Of a stretch of DNA of 64,000 nucleotides, positions 50,015 to 61,554 are shown one piece after another. The position numbers were made by a program, and so were the translations under genes. The notes beneath the pieces are model-generated. The model saw only the letters and a program-made list of their open reading frames with translations. It was not told where the DNA came from and did no database searches. The stretch is taken from positions 6,974 to 70,973 of the forward strand of contig CAZFYX010000002.1 of NCBI GenBank assembly GCA_964523885.1, given 5' to 3'. The stretch's first letter is position 1, and each line of letters begins with the position of its first letter. Source of the DNA: SHXO01 sp964523885. GTDB lineage: Bacteria > Pseudomonadota > Gammaproteobacteria > Burkholderiales > SHXO01.

Positions 50015-52143
50015 CGCACTCGCAGCTTCGCCCGCAGCAACGCCAGCGCCGCCGCGGTCGGGCCCACGTACACCTCGAACTCGCCCGGCTCCAGCCGCGG
50101 CTGCAGCTCGGCGTCCAGGAACTCCAGTTCCCGCACGGGGACCTCCAGCGTGACCGTCCTGCGCTCACCCGGGGCGAGCCGCACCTTCGCCATGGCCTTC
50201 AACTCGAGCATTGGACGCGCGGCCGATGCGACGAGGTCGCGGATGAACAGGAAGACGGTGTCCTCGCCTTCGCGGGATCCCTCGTTGGTGACGTCCACCT
50301 CGGCGATCAGTGTTCCATCCGTGTCGACCTCCACGCTGCGCAGGCGCAGATCGGCATACGCGAAGCGCGTATACGACAGGCCATGGCCGAACGGATAGAG
50401 CGGATCGACGGGCATGTCGATGTAACGGGTGGTGTAGCGCGTAGCCGTGGTGAAGGGCCGGCCGGTGGGCCAGGTGCCGAAGTAGATCGGGACCTGGCCG
50501 ACGTGACGGGGCCATGTGACCGGCAGGCGGCCGGTGGCGTCGCAGCGCCCGACCAGTACATCGGCGATGGCGTGCCCGGCTTCGGACCCCGGGAACCAGG
50601 TGGCGACCACGGCCTGCGCACGCTCGATGAGCGGCGTCATCAGCAGCGGCCGTCCGGACGACAGCAACAGCACCACCGGCCGCCCCTGGGTCAGGATGGC
50701 ATCGGCCAGGTCCTGCTGGCGTCCCGGCAACCCCGGCACAGCGCGACTCGCGGCCTCGCCGGCCATCTCGGCGGCTTCTCCGAGGCTCAGGATCACGATC
50801 TCTGCATCGCGGGCAATCCGGCACGCCTCGCCGATCCCGTTCGAATCCGGGCCCGTGAGCTGCACGCCCGGCGCGTGGCGGATGTCGCAACCCGGCAGGG
50901 CATCGCGCAGGCCGTCGAGGATGCTCACCGTCTCCCGCCCCCGCCCCGCACCGGCCCATGGCCCAAGCATCTGGACGTCCGCATCGGCGAGCGGTCCGAT
51001 GAGCGCGATCCGACCCACGGTCGAGGCCAGGGGCAGCAGCGCCGCGTCGTTCTTCAGCAGCACGATGGACCGGCACGCCGCAGTGCGCGCGAGCGCGCGC
51101 CTGGCGAGTGAGGATTGCGCGTCGCCCTCGCGGGCGCCCCGCATCGGATCGTCGAACAGGCCCAGCCGCTCCTTCAAGGCCAGCACCCGGCGCACCGAGG
51201 CGTCGATGGTCGCCAGGTCTACGAGGCCGGCCTCGAGCGCTTCGGGCAGCCCGCGCGCGTAGACCCCGCCCACCATGTCGATGTCCACGCCGGCGTTGAG
51301 CGCCAGCGCTGCCGCTTCCACGGCGTCGGCTGCCACGCCATGCGGCAGCAGTTCGGCGACCGCGAGGTAATCGCTGACGATCACGCCGTCGAAGCCCCAC
51401 TGGTCCCGCACCACTTCGTGCAGGATGCGCCGGTTCGCCGTCATCGGGACGCCGGCGAGATTCACGAACGCCGGCATGAGGGTCTCGACCCCCGCTTCCA
51501 CCGCGGCCCGGAACGGCGCCAGGTAGACCTCGTGCAGCGTGCGATCGGACACGTCGATGGCCGCGTAGTCCATGCCGGCGATCGATGCGCCGTAGCCGGC
51601 GAGATGCTTTGCGGTGGCGGCCACGCGGTCGGGGGCGTAGCGATTGCCGGTGCCCTGGAAGCCGCGCACCTTGGCCTCGCCGAAGCGCGCGTTGAGCCAC
51701 GGGTCCTCGCCTGCGCTCTCCGCGATGCGGCCCCAGCGCGGATCGCGCGACACGTCGATCATCGGCGCGAAGGTCCAGTGGACACCCTCCCCGGCCGCTT
51801 CGATGGCGGCCTCGCGCGCGGTGGCTTCCCACAACGGCGGATCGAAGGCTGCCGCCTCGCCGAGCGGGATCGGGAAGATGGTGCGGTGGCCGTGCAGGAC
51901 ATCGAAGCCGATCAGGAGCGGGATGCCCAGCCGCGTCTGCGTCGTCGCGACGCGCTGCACCGCGCGCACGCGCTCGAGACCCCACAGGTTGAGCACGCTG
52001 CCCGCGCGCCCGGCCGCGATGTCGGCCAGCACCTCGGGCGCGAGCACGGGCCCGACCGGCGTCAACCCCGCCGATACCATGGTCAGCTGGCCGATCTTCT
52101 CGTCCAGCGTCATCGCTGCCACCAGCGCGTCGATCCGGCTCAT
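50011..52143 (-). CDS. Glycoside hydrolase family 3 beta-glucosidase (BglX-like)
   Basis: The 710-residue protein is a GH3 enzyme: TLDEKIGQLTMV, GFDVLHGHRTIFPIPLGEAA, DPRWGRIAESAGEDPWL, AKHLAGYG, and the nucleophile Asp258 in GVIVSDY. The second GH3_C domain (SIVLLKNDAALLPL to PIYFGTW) and a fibronectin III-like C-terminal domain (EVDVTNEGSREGEDTVFLFIRD) follow. It releases terminal beta-glucosyl residues. E. coli BglX has a signal peptide; none is seen here, so this form is probably cytoplasmic. The ATG at 52141-52143 begins the domain. Confidence 0.92.
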   Translation of the reverse strand: MSRIDALVAAMTLDEKIGQLTMVSAGLTPVGPVLAPEVLADIAAGRAGSVLNLWGLERVRAVQRVATTQTRLGIPLLIGFDVLHGHRTIFPIPLGEAAAFDPPLWEATAREAAIEAAGEGVHWTFAPMIDVSRDPRWGRIAESAGEDPWLNARFGEAKVRGFQGTGNRYAPDRVAATAKHLAGYGASIAGMDYAAIDVSDRTLHEVYLAPFRAAVEAGVETLMPAFVNLAGVPMTANRRILHEVVRDQWGFDGVIVSDYLAVAELLPHGVAADAVEAAALALNAGVDIDMVGGVYARGLPEALEAGLVDLATIDASVRRVLALKERLGLFDDPMRGAREGDAQSSLARRALARTAACRSIVLLKNDAALLPLASTVGRIALIGPLADADVQMLGPWAGAGRGRETVSILDGLRDALPGCDIRHAPGVQLTGPDSNGIGEACRIARDAEIVILSLGEAAEMAGEAASRAVPGLPGRQQDLADAILTQGRPVVLLLSSGRPLLMTPLIERAQAVVATWFPGSEAGHAIADVLVGRCDATGRLPVTWPRHVGQVPIYFGTWPTGRPFTTATRYTTRYIDMPVDPLYPFGHGLSYTRFAYADLRLRSVEVDTDGTLIAEVDVTNEGSREGEDTVFLFIRDLVASAARPMLELKAMAKVRLAPGERRTVTLEVPVRELEFLDAELQPRLEPGEFEVYVGPTAAALALLRAKLRVR

Positions 52144-52225
52144 CGCACCCCCGCGCAGGCGCGCAGCGCGCGCCCGGATCAACGTAGGGCGCGCGGGGCG
52201 GGTCGAAGTTCCCGTACCGCCTGGA

Positions 52226-53859
<1,634 letters not shown>

Positions 53860-53863
<4 letters not shown>

Positions 53864-54963
53864 CGCCGGTCCTGTCCTTGCCTGGTCTGGTCGAGCGCGG
53901 CGCTCTTCGACTCGATCACGCCGAGCAGCTGGTTCCACGACTTCACGAACGCCTTGGCACCCTCGTCCTGCAGCTGCGCGGCGAGCGCATCGACGTCGAT
54001 GCCGGCCTTGGCGTGCGCCGCAATCACCGCCTCGCAGTCGCCGCCGTCCGGCGACAGCGCCTGCCCCACTTCGCCGTGGTCGGCGAAGGCCTTGAGCGTC
54101 CCCTCCGGCATCGTGTTCACGGTGTTCGGGGCAGCCAGCCCCTTCACGTACAGGATGTCGGAGGCCTTCGGATCCTTGGTGCCGGTGCTCGCCAGGAGCA
54201 GGCGCTGCGGCCGTGCGCCCGCGTTGAACGCGCGTTGCCAGCGCGCCGAAGCCATCAACCCGACGTAGGCCTGGTAGCAGCGCTGGCCGATGGCCAGCCC
54301 GAGCTTGTTGCGCAGCGGCTCCGGCACCTTCGGCGACACCGCGACGTCCCAGCGGCTGATGAACACGGAGGCCACCGAAGCGACGTACGGAGTCAGCCCC
54401 GCGGCGATGCGGCGTTCGATGCCGCGCAGGTAGGCGTCGGCAGCCGCCACGTAGTGCTCGCGCGAGAACAGCAGCGTGACGTTGACCGGGACCCCGGCGA
54501 AGATGGCCGCCTCGATCGCCGGCAGCCCTTCCTTCGTGCCCGGGATCTTGATGAAGACATTCGGCCGCCCCGCCCGCGCGTGCAGTTCCCGGGCGACCGC
54601 GATCGTGGTCCTGGTGTCGTGCGCGAGCACCGGCGAGACTTCCAGCGAGACGAAGCCGTCCACCCCGCAGGTGCGCTCGTGGGTCGCGCGGAACAGGTCG
54701 GCCGCACGGGTGATGTCCTCGAGCGCAATATCGAAGAACAGGTCCTCTCCCTTCCGGCCCGCGGCCAGCTTGGCACGGATCGGCGCGTCGTAAGTGGCGC
54801 TGCCGCTGATCGCCTGGTCGAAGATGGTGGGGTTGGAGGTGAGCCCGGTCACCGACCACTGGTCGATGTAGCGCTGCAGGGTGCCGTTGTCGAGGATGTC
54901 GCGGGTGATGTAGTCCAGCCAGAGGCTCTGGCCGAGCTCGTGGAGTTGCCGGGTGGCGTTCAT
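53860..54963 (-). CDS. tal: Transaldolase
   Basis: The 367-residue protein is a transaldolase of the TalB/PGI-associated subfamily. SVTGLTSNPTIFDQAI and GFVSLEVSP are N-terminal signatures, and NVFIKIPGTKEGLPAIE contains the Schiff-base lysine. VNVTLLFSREHY and STGTKDP follow. It exchanges a dihydroxyacetone unit between sugar phosphates in the pentose phosphate pathway. The start at ATG 54961-54963 matches the family N-terminus (MNATRQLHELGQSLWLD); an in-frame ATG nine codons earlier is possible. It overlaps pgi by four bases. Confidence 0.95.
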
Positions 54964-55005
54964 TGGAGTCGGTGTGGTGGGGATTTGCATCAGGCAGGCC
55001 GGCGC

Positions 55006-56646
55006 TCAGGCGCGCAGCGCGTCGTTCACGATCTCCTGCGCCTCCTGCACGATCGCCTGCAGGTGGTGCGCATCGCGGAAGCTCTCCGCGTAGATCTTGT
55101 AGATGTTCTCGGTGCCGGAAGGACGCGCCGCGAACCAGCCGTTCGCAGCGACCACCTTCAGGCCACCGATGGGTGCATCGTTGCCGGGGGCGCGCGTCAG
55201 CCTGGCGGTGATCGGCTCGCCGGCCAGCGTCGCCGCCTTCACCGCCTCGGGAGCCAGCTTGCCCAGCTTCGCCTTCTGCTCGGGCGTCGCCGCGGCGTCG
55301 ATACGGGTGTAGTGCGGGGCACCGAACCGCGCCGTCAACTCCAGGTAGTGCTCGCCGGGATCGCGCCCGGTGCGCGCCGTGATCTCCGCGGCCAGCAGGT
55401 TCAGGATGAGCCCGTCCTTGTCGGTGGTCCACACCGACCCGTCACGGCGCAGGAAGCTGGCCCCGGCGCTTTCCTCGCCGCCGAAGCAGCACGACCCGTC
55501 GAACAGGCCCGGCGCGAACCACTTGAAGCCCACCGGCACTTCCCACAGGGTCCGGCCCAGGTTGGCGACTACGCGGTCGATCATGCCGCTACTCACTAAT
55601 GTCTTGCCGACTACTGCCCGTTGCGGCCACTGGGCCCGGTGGGTCAACAGGTATTGGATCGCGACGGCAAGATAATGGTTCGGGTTCATCAACCCCGCCG
55701 GGGTGACGATGCCGTGCCGGTCGGCGTCGGGATCGTTGCCGAACGCGAGCCGGTAGCGGTCACGCAGGCCGACCAGGCCGGCCATCGCGTGGGGGCTGGA
55801 GCAGTCCATGCGGATCTTGCCGTCGTGATCGACGGTCATGAACCCGAAAGTCGGATCCACCCTGGGGTTGACCACGCTCAGATCGAGGCCATAGCGGTGC
55901 GCGATCGGCTCCCAGTAGTTCACCGCTGCGCCGCCGAGCGGATCGACCGCCAGCTTCAGCCCTGCAGAGCGGATGGCATCCAGGTCGACCACGTTGCGCA
56001 GGTCGTCCACGTACGGTGCGACGAGATCCTCCTGCCGTGTGGTGGCAGCGCCCAGTGCAGCCTCGAACGTCACGCGCTTGACGCCGGCGTTTCCGGCGCG
56101 CAGCAGCTCGTTCGCGCGGTCCTGGATGGCGCGCGTCACCGCCGTGTCGGCCGGACCGCCGTCGGTCGGGTTGTACTTGAAGCCGCCGTCCTCCGGAGGA
56201 TTGTGCGAGGGCGTGATGACGACGCCATCGGCCAGCCGGGCGTCGCGGCCGCGGTTGTGCACCAGGATCGCGCGCGAGATCACCGGGGTGGGCGTCACGC
56301 CGTCGTTGCGCTGGATGATCGTGGCCACGCCGTTGGCGGCCAGCACTTCGAGCGCGGTGCGCTGCGCAGCGCTCGAGAGGGCATGGGTGTCCTTCCCCAT
56401 GTAGAGCGGCCCGTCGGTGCCCTGCTGCCGGCGATAGTCGCAGATCGCCTGGGTGATCGCCAGGATGTGCGCCTGCGTGAACGAGCCGCTCAGGGACGAA
56501 CCGCGATGGCCGCTGGTCCCGAAGCTCACCCGTTGCGCGGGATCGTCCAGGTCGGGCTGGCGGGTGTGGTACTGCCGCTCCAGTTCCGTGACGTCCACGA
56601 GCAGCGACGCGGGCGCCGGCTTGCCGGCGAGAGGGGAAAGTGGCAT
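55006..56646 (-). CDS. pgm: Phosphoglucomutase (alpha-D-glucose specific)
   Basis: The 546-residue enzyme interconverts glucose 1-phosphate and glucose 6-phosphate. The metal- and phosphate-binding motifs are visible: VSFGTSGHRGS at the N-terminus, ITPSHNPPEDGGFKYNP with the phosphoserine Ser, GNDPDADRHG for magnesium, GGEESAGASF for sugar binding, and ARPSGTENIYKIYAES for the phosphate. Length and motifs fit the bacterial Pgm family. It heads the pgm-tal-pgi operon, which links glycogen or other glucan turnover with the pentose phosphate route. Confidence 0.96.
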   Translation of the reverse strand: MPLSPLAGKPAPASLLVDVTELERQYHTRQPDLDDPAQRVSFGTSGHRGSSLSGSFTQAHILAITQAICDYRRQQGTDGPLYMGKDTHALSSAAQRTALEVLAANGVATIIQRNDGVTPTPVISRAILVHNRGRDARLADGVVITPSHNPPEDGGFKYNPTDGGPADTAVTRAIQDRANELLRAGNAGVKRVTFEAALGAATTRQEDLVAPYVDDLRNVVDLDAIRSAGLKLAVDPLGGAAVNYWEPIAHRYGLDLSVVNPRVDPTFGFMTVDHDGKIRMDCSSPHAMAGLVGLRDRYRLAFGNDPDADRHGIVTPAGLMNPNHYLAVAIQYLLTHRAQWPQRAVVGKTLVSSGMIDRVVANLGRTLWEVPVGFKWFAPGLFDGSCCFGGEESAGASFLRRDGSVWTTDKDGLILNLLAAEITARTGRDPGEHYLELTARFGAPHYTRIDAAATPEQKAKLGKLAPEAVKAATLAGEPITARLTRAPGNDAPIGGLKVVAANGWFAARPSGTENIYKIYAESFRDAHHLQAIVQEAQEIVNDALRA

Positions 56647-56829
56647 GAAGTGGTGTTCCGATACGCGCAGCGCGCGCCATGGCCGATATTGTGACCCAAG
56701 GTCGCGGGCCCTGCGAGCGCAGCGAAACCCCGCCGGGCCAAGGGAAGCAGGTTCGCCCCGGATCGCCTGGGGGGCTCACCCATCACCGGGAGCAGGTACC
56801 ATGCGCGCTCCCCTGCCGCGCCCCATTTC

Positions 56830-57618
56830 GTGCTCGCCCTCAAGCTGTTCCTCGTCCCGTCCCTCATCGCCGCGATCAGCCTGGCCAGCCGCCGCTGGGG
56901 CCCGGCGGTGGCGGGCTGGCTGTCCGGCTTCCCGGTGGTGTCGGCGCCCGTCCTGTTCATCCTCGGGCTCGAGCAGGGGCCGGGGTTCGCCGCCAGCGCA
57001 GCAGCCGCGACGCTGGCGGCCGTCGCGGCCGTGCTGGTTTTCGTGATCGCGTACGCCTGGCTGGCGACCCGGGCGACCTGGCCACCCAGCCTGGCCGGTG
57101 CGCTCGCGGCCTACGCGCTCGCCATCGGCCTGATCTACGCGATCCCGCTGCCGCTGGCCGCAAACGCGGGGCTGCTGTATGGCGCGATCTGGGCTGCGCC
57201 ACGCGCCTTTCCGCAGCTGCACGGCGGCGCCACCCGTGCGCCACCCCTCACGGTCGGCGAGATCGTGCTGCGGATGGCCGCGGCAGCCTTGCTGGTCCTG
57301 GGCGTGACCACCTTCGCCAACGACCTGGGCACGCGCTGGAGCGGACTGTTCGCGATGTTCCCCGTGGTCGGGATCGTGCTGTCGGTGTCCTCCCAGCGCC
57401 ATGCGGGTGCTGCCTTCACGGTGCGCCTGCTCCGGGGGATGGTGCTCGGCTTCTACGCCTTCACCACCTTCTGCCTGGCGCTTGCACTCGCGGTCCCTGC
57501 GCTCGGGTTGGGCGGCGGGTTCTGTACGGCACTGGCGGCTGCGGCGCTGGTGCAAGCTGCAGTGATGAAGGTCGTCCAGGGCAGGCTCGCGCTGGAGCGC
57601 GGTTCGGGCTCTGCATAG
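56830..57618 (+). CDS. Integral membrane protein of unknown function
   Basis: The 262-residue protein starts at GTG 56830 and is almost entirely hydrophobic, with eight or nine probable membrane helices, including ALKLFLVPSLIAAISLASRR at the start and a short basic C-terminus. The first part (SRRWGPAVAGWLSGFPVVSAPVLFIL) recurs as an approximate echo in the second half (GTRWSGLFAMFPVVGIVLSV), suggesting an internal duplication of a four-helix unit. No family name is recognised. No strong ribosome binding site is seen. It is divergent from pgm. Confidence 0.75.
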   Translation: MLALKLFLVPSLIAAISLASRRWGPAVAGWLSGFPVVSAPVLFILGLEQGPGFAASAAAATLAAVAAVLVFVIAYAWLATRATWPPSLAGALAAYALAIGLIYAIPLPLAANAGLLYGAIWAAPRAFPQLHGGATRAPPLTVGEIVLRMAAAALLVLGVTTFANDLGTRWSGLFAMFPVVGIVLSVSSQRHAGAAFTVRLLRGMVLGFYAFTTFCLALALAVPALGLGGGFCTALAAAALVQAAVMKVVQGRLALERGSGSA

Positions 57619-57670
57619 GCGGCACCGCCGGGTCACGCACGACTGGATGGCGTGCGGGACGGGCGCAATC

Positions 57671-57892
57671 TCAACCGGCCCGGGTCTCCCCCGCCGGCGG
57701 CGACGCGGGGATGCGATCGTCCGCCAGCATGTCCCGCCTGAGGTAAGCCACGAATGCGGTGTGGGCGCAGTCGTAGGCTTCGTAGGCGCGCAGATAGGCG
57801 GCCGACCCCGGCGCCACGCGGTGCAGGCGCCACATGGTGTTGGTCACCCTGGTGTAGAGATCGAAGACCTTCTCGCGCTCCTCGCACGTCAT
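57671..57892 (-). CDS. Small protein of unknown function
   Basis: A 73-residue protein behind a GGGAG site at nine bases. It is helical and soluble: EEREKVFDLYTRVTNTMWRL, then YLRAYEAYDCAHTAFVAYLRRD. No motif is recognised. It converges with the membrane protein gene and is read away from the quinone oxidoreductase gene. Confidence 0.6.
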   Translation of the reverse strand: MTCEEREKVFDLYTRVTNTMWRLHRVAPGSAAYLRAYEAYDCAHTAFVAYLRRDMLADDRIPASPPAGETRAG

Positions 57893-58040
57893 CGCTCGGC
57901 TCCCGCACTCGTATCAGGCGCAGGGTGCCGGTGTCGCACCGCTCGCGCTTGCCCTGCTCCGCCATTCGTCTGACCCGTTGCGCCAGGGCCGGCGCACCGG
58001 AGCATGGGACAATGCGCAGATCGCGAGGAGGAAGACGGGA

Positions 58041-59015
58041 ATGGCGAGAGCGATCGTGATGCGCACGCCCGGAGGCCCCGAGGTCCTGCGGGTGGAGAGC
58101 GTCGAGGTGGGCGACCCGGGCCCGGGACAGGTGCGGCTGCGCCAGACGGCGGCCGGGGTCAACTTCCACGACATCTACGTGCGCACCGGCCTGTACAAGA
58201 CGCTGAAGCTGCCCGGCATACCGGGCCTGGAAGCGGTCGGCGTGGTCGAGGCCGTCGGCCCCGGCGTGCGCGAGCTGCAGGCCGGCGACCGGGTGGGATA
58301 TCTCACGCCGGGCTACGGCGGGTACGCGGAGGCGCGCCTGGCCGATGCCGAGATGCTCATCAAGCTTCCCGACGCCATGGACGAGCGCATCGCCGCCGCC
58401 ACGTTGCTGCGCGGCCTCACCGCCCTCATGCTGGTGCGCTACGTCCACCGGCTCGAGCCCGGGCACACGGTGCTGGTGCATGCCGCTGCCGGTGGCGTCG
58501 GCCGCCTGGTGTGCCAATGGGCGCACCACCTGGGCGCCACGGTGATCGGCACGGTGGGCAGCGAGGAGAAGGCGCACATGGCGCGCGCGAGCGGCTGCGA
58601 CCACGTCATCCAGTACCGCAGCGAGAACTTCGTCGACCGGGTCCAGGCGATCACCGGCGGGCGCGGCGTGGACGTCGTCTACGACGCGGTGGGAAAGGAC
58701 ACCTTCATGGGATCGATGGAGTGCCTGGCACGCCGCGGCCACATGGTCAATTACGGCCAGGCATCCGGCCCGGTCGAGCCGATCCCGCTGTCGCTGTTGT
58801 TCAGGAAGTCCAACAGCCTCACCCGCCCGGGCGTCTTCCACTACGCAGACGAGCGTCCCCGCCGGGAAGAGATGGCGGCAACCTTGTTCGGCGCGCTGGC
58901 AGACGGCGTCATCACGCCGGGGACGCGAAACGAGTACCGCTTCGAGGACGCCGGCCGCGCGCAGCAGGACCTGGAAGCGCGCAAGACCACCGGCTCCGTG
59001 ATCCTGACCATCTGA
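58041..59015 (+). CDS. NADPH:quinone oxidoreductase, QOR/zeta-crystallin type
   Basis: The 324-residue protein is a zinc-free medium-chain dehydrogenase/reductase. MRTPGGPEVLRVESVEV starts the substrate domain, GVNFHDIYVRTGLYK is the QOR signature region, and VLVHAAAGGVGRLVCQWA is the NADPH-binding loop. It reduces quinones or enones in the cytoplasm. Zinc-ligand cysteines of alcohol dehydrogenases are absent. GAGGAGG eleven bases before the ATG fixes the start. Confidence 0.93.
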   Translation: MARAIVMRTPGGPEVLRVESVEVGDPGPGQVRLRQTAAGVNFHDIYVRTGLYKTLKLPGIPGLEAVGVVEAVGPGVRELQAGDRVGYLTPGYGGYAEARLADAEMLIKLPDAMDERIAAATLLRGLTALMLVRYVHRLEPGHTVLVHAAAGGVGRLVCQWAHHLGATVIGTVGSEEKAHMARASGCDHVIQYRSENFVDRVQAITGGRGVDVVYDAVGKDTFMGSMECLARRGHMVNYGQASGPVEPIPLSLLFRKSNSLTRPGVFHYADERPRREEMAATLFGALADGVITPGTRNEYRFEDAGRAQQDLEARKTTGSVILTI

Positions 59016-59108
59016 GCGCCTCGAAACAAAGCGCGCTGCTGGCCGGATGCGGGCGGCACATGGCCGGACTGACCGACACAGGCAGCGTCGCCCCGGACCT
59101 CTGACGGC

Positions 59109-60329
59109 ATGGACTCCCTGATCTCTGCCGCAGCCCGCGCGCTCGCGGCCGGCGACCCGCTCGGCGCGCTGAAGCGGGTCGCGCTGCGGGACGACCCCGC
59201 CGCGCTCGCACTGCGTGGCATCGCCATGGCCCAGCTCGGCGAGTATCCGCGTGCCCGCGACCTCCTGCGCCGCGCAGCCCGCGGCTTCGGCCCCCACGAG
59301 CAAGTGGCGCGGGCACGCTGCATCGTCGCTGCGGCCGAGGTCGCGCTGGCGATGCGCGACCTCGGCGGACCGCCCGGGCCGCTGGAAGCCGCGGCGGCTA
59401 CGCTCGAGGCGCACCACGATCACGCGAACGCGCTGCAGGCACGCCTGATTGCGGCACGCCGGCTCCTTCTGCTCGGTCGCCTCGACCAGGCCGCCGATGC
59501 ACTGGCGCAGCTGGACACGGGAGGGCTGCCGCCTGCACTCGCCGCGGTCGCCGAACTGACCGCAGCCGAGATGGCGCTGCGCGCCGTGCGGACAGGCACT
59601 GCCCGGGCCGCGCTGGCGCGCGCGCAGGACGCCGCGGAACGGGCCGGGGTGCCGGCACTCCTGGCCGAAGTGGGCCAGGCGCGCGCGGCCCTCGATCGTC
59701 CGGCAGCCCGTCAACTCTCGGGCGGAGACGCACGGATGCTGCGGCTCGACGAGGTCGAAGCGGTGCAGGACTCGGGCGCACTCGTCCTCGATGCTTGCCG
59801 GCACGGGCTGCGCGCGGGCTCCACCTGGCTGCCGCTGGCGCGCCGGCCGGTGCTCTTCGCCCTGGCCCACGCGCTGGCGCAGGCGTGGCCGGAGGATATC
59901 GATCGCCGGACTTTGATCGCAGCTGCATTCCGCACGCGCCAGCCCGACGAGTCTCATCGTGCACGCCTGCGGGTCGAGGTCGGGCGGCTGCGGGCACTCG
60001 CGGCACCGCTGGCCGGCATCGAAGCGACGCCGCGCGGCTTCGCACTGCGACCGCGCGGCGCGCGCGCGGTCGTGGTGCTGGCGCCGCCGATCGACAGCGG
60101 GCAGGCGGCACTGGTGGCACTGCTGTCCGATGGGGCCGCCTGGTCGACCTCGGCCCTCGCGCTGGCGCTCGATGCCAGTCAGCGCACTGTGCAGCGCGCG
60201 CTCTTCGAGCTGGAAGCTGCGGGACAGGTCCAGTCGACCGGCCGCGCGCGCTCCCGCAGGTGGCTGTCGCCCCCGCTGTCCGGATTCACGACGATCTTGT
60301 TACTCCCTGCCGCAGTGCCGGTCACGTAG
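59109..60329 (+). CDS. TPR-like protein with C-terminal winged-helix domain
   Basis: The 406-residue protein has an N-terminal half rich in short alanine-rich helices spaced like TPR repeats (GIAMAQLGEYPRARDLLRRA, LIAARRLLLLGRLDQAADAL). A central winged-helix-like segment (WPEDIDRRTLIAAAFRTRQ, RARLRVEVGRLRALA) resembles the OmpR-like domain of SARP-type proteins. Near the C-terminus a second HTH (WSTSALALALDASQRTVQRALFELEAAG) is followed by RSRRWLSPPL. It is probably a transcriptional regulator of the gene that starts 48 bp downstream; the specific family is not certain. Confidence 0.75.
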   Translation: MDSLISAAARALAAGDPLGALKRVALRDDPAALALRGIAMAQLGEYPRARDLLRRAARGFGPHEQVARARCIVAAAEVALAMRDLGGPPGPLEAAAATLEAHHDHANALQARLIAARRLLLLGRLDQAADALAQLDTGGLPPALAAVAELTAAEMALRAVRTGTARAALARAQDAAERAGVPALLAEVGQARAALDRPAARQLSGGDARMLRLDEVEAVQDSGALVLDACRHGLRAGSTWLPLARRPVLFALAHALAQAWPEDIDRRTLIAAAFRTRQPDESHRARLRVEVGRLRALAAPLAGIEATPRGFALRPRGARAVVVLAPPIDSGQAALVALLSDGAAWSTSALALALDASQRTVQRALFELEAAGQVQSTGRARSRRWLSPPLSGFTTILLLPAAVPVT

Positions 60330-60377
60330 GGTGATCTCGCGGCGCCCTTCCCGGGCGCGAAGTCAAGGAGACGAGCG

Positions 60378-61070
60378 ATGAACAGCAAGGCAGCGCATGA
60401 CAACGCCGACGCCCCGGCACGCGCAGCGGAGATCGTGCGCGAATACGGACCGTTCCCCGGCGCGGAGCGCATTCATGGCATCACCTACGATGGCACCCGC
60501 GTCTGGGCTGCAACCGGCGAGCGGCTGGTCGCATTCGATCCGGAGACGGGCAAGACTGCGCGCACACTGGAGTGCTCGAGCGATGCCGGGACCGCCTTCG
60601 ACGGCAAGTACCTCTACCAGATCGCCGAAACACGCATCGACAAGCTCGATCCTGCGACGGGCAAGGTCGTCGCCTCGATCCCCGCGCCCGGCAGTGGCAG
60701 CGACTCGGGCCTCGCATGGGCCGACGGCAGCCTTTGGGTCGGGCAGTACCGCGATCGCAGGATCCACCGGATCGATCCGGATACCGGCGCGATCCTGCGC
60801 ACGATCGAGTCCGACCGCTTCGTCACGGGCGTCACGTGGGTCGACGGCGAGATGTGGCACGGGACCTGGGAAGGCGACGAAAGCGACATCCGGCGCATCG
60901 ACCCCGCGAACGGCGCCATCCTGGAGCGCCTGCAGATGCCGGCCGGCGTCGGCGTCAGCGGCCTGGAGTCCGACGGAGGGGATCTGTTCTACTGTGGCGG
61001 CGGGCCGAGCGGCAAGGTGCGCGCGGTGCGGCGACCCGGGCCACCGGAGACACGAGGCGGCCAACGCTGA
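60378..61070 (+). CDS. Cytoplasmic beta-propeller protein (glutamine-cyclotransferase-like)
   Basis: The 230-residue protein consists of about five to six repeats of the pattern G-(I/L)-x-(W/Y)-DG-x-(L/V)-W-x(5)-I-x-x-(I/L)-DP-x-TG, as in IHGITYDGTRVWAATGERLV, SGLAWADGSLWVGQYRDRRI and TGVTWVDGEMWHGTWEGDES. This is a YVTN/glutaminyl-cyclase-like propeller. No signal peptide is present, so it is a cytoplasmic binding or lactonase-like protein. AAGGAGACG precedes the ATG. It pairs with the upstream HTH protein and may be its target or sensor partner. Confidence 0.8.
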   Translation: MNSKAAHDNADAPARAAEIVREYGPFPGAERIHGITYDGTRVWAATGERLVAFDPETGKTARTLECSSDAGTAFDGKYLYQIAETRIDKLDPATGKVVASIPAPGSGSDSGLAWADGSLWVGQYRDRRIHRIDPDTGAILRTIESDRFVTGVTWVDGEMWHGTWEGDESDIRRIDPANGAILERLQMPAGVGVSGLESDGGDLFYCGGGPSGKVRAVRRPGPPETRGGQR

Positions 61071-61261
61071 CGTCTCGCGCGTTTGACAATGCGTGACATC
61101 CCGGAATGCCTACGAACTGCAATACGCGCTCGCCACGGTCAACCGCCAAGTCACGGCCAGGCAACGGAAGTCTCGCGCGGGATGCGCAGTCCTGCAGATC
61201 CAGCCTGCCCCGGGACGTCGCTGTCGACCAACAAAACGTGCGGGGGAGAGCGCCCGGTCGT

Positions 61262-61405
61262 TCAGTGCTGGGAGGGCGCGGCCAGCGTATGCAGCCGCGC
61301 CACCTCGTGCTCCAGGCGCTCGACCTTGTGGTAGTAATGCAGCGTGAAAGGGCCAAGCACCGCTGTGCTGGCTGCGAAGAACAGTGCAATGAAGTCTCGT
61401 CTCAT
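61262..61405 (-). CDS. Small single-span membrane protein
   Basis: A 47-residue open frame with one hydrophobic helix (FIALFFAASTAVLGPFTLHYY) and a short amphipathic helix (KVERLEHEVARLHTLAA). Such an arrangement is common in small membrane proteins. The ribosome binding site is weak, so expression is uncertain. It lies in a 480-bp region between the beta-propeller gene and the next plus-strand gene; nothing else is seen in the remaining part of that region. Confidence 0.45.
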   Translation of the reverse strand: MRRDFIALFFAASTAVLGPFTLHYYHKVERLEHEVARLHTLAAPSQH

Positions 61406-61554
61406 GGCGGCGACGCTGATGCAGCCTCCATGCCAAGGCCATCGGGAACTTCCCGGATGCGTCGCAGGCGTGCGTCTTGCGTCCTGCCTCGCGCTTTCGG
61501 CAGCGCGACAGTGGCGCGCCACCATCCGCTCGACACAACGGGAGAACAAGACCA

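Noticed and set aside
61071..61261. Possible small genes between the beta-propeller and the next gene
   Set aside because: The short frames there have no ribosome binding site, poor composition and no recognisable features.
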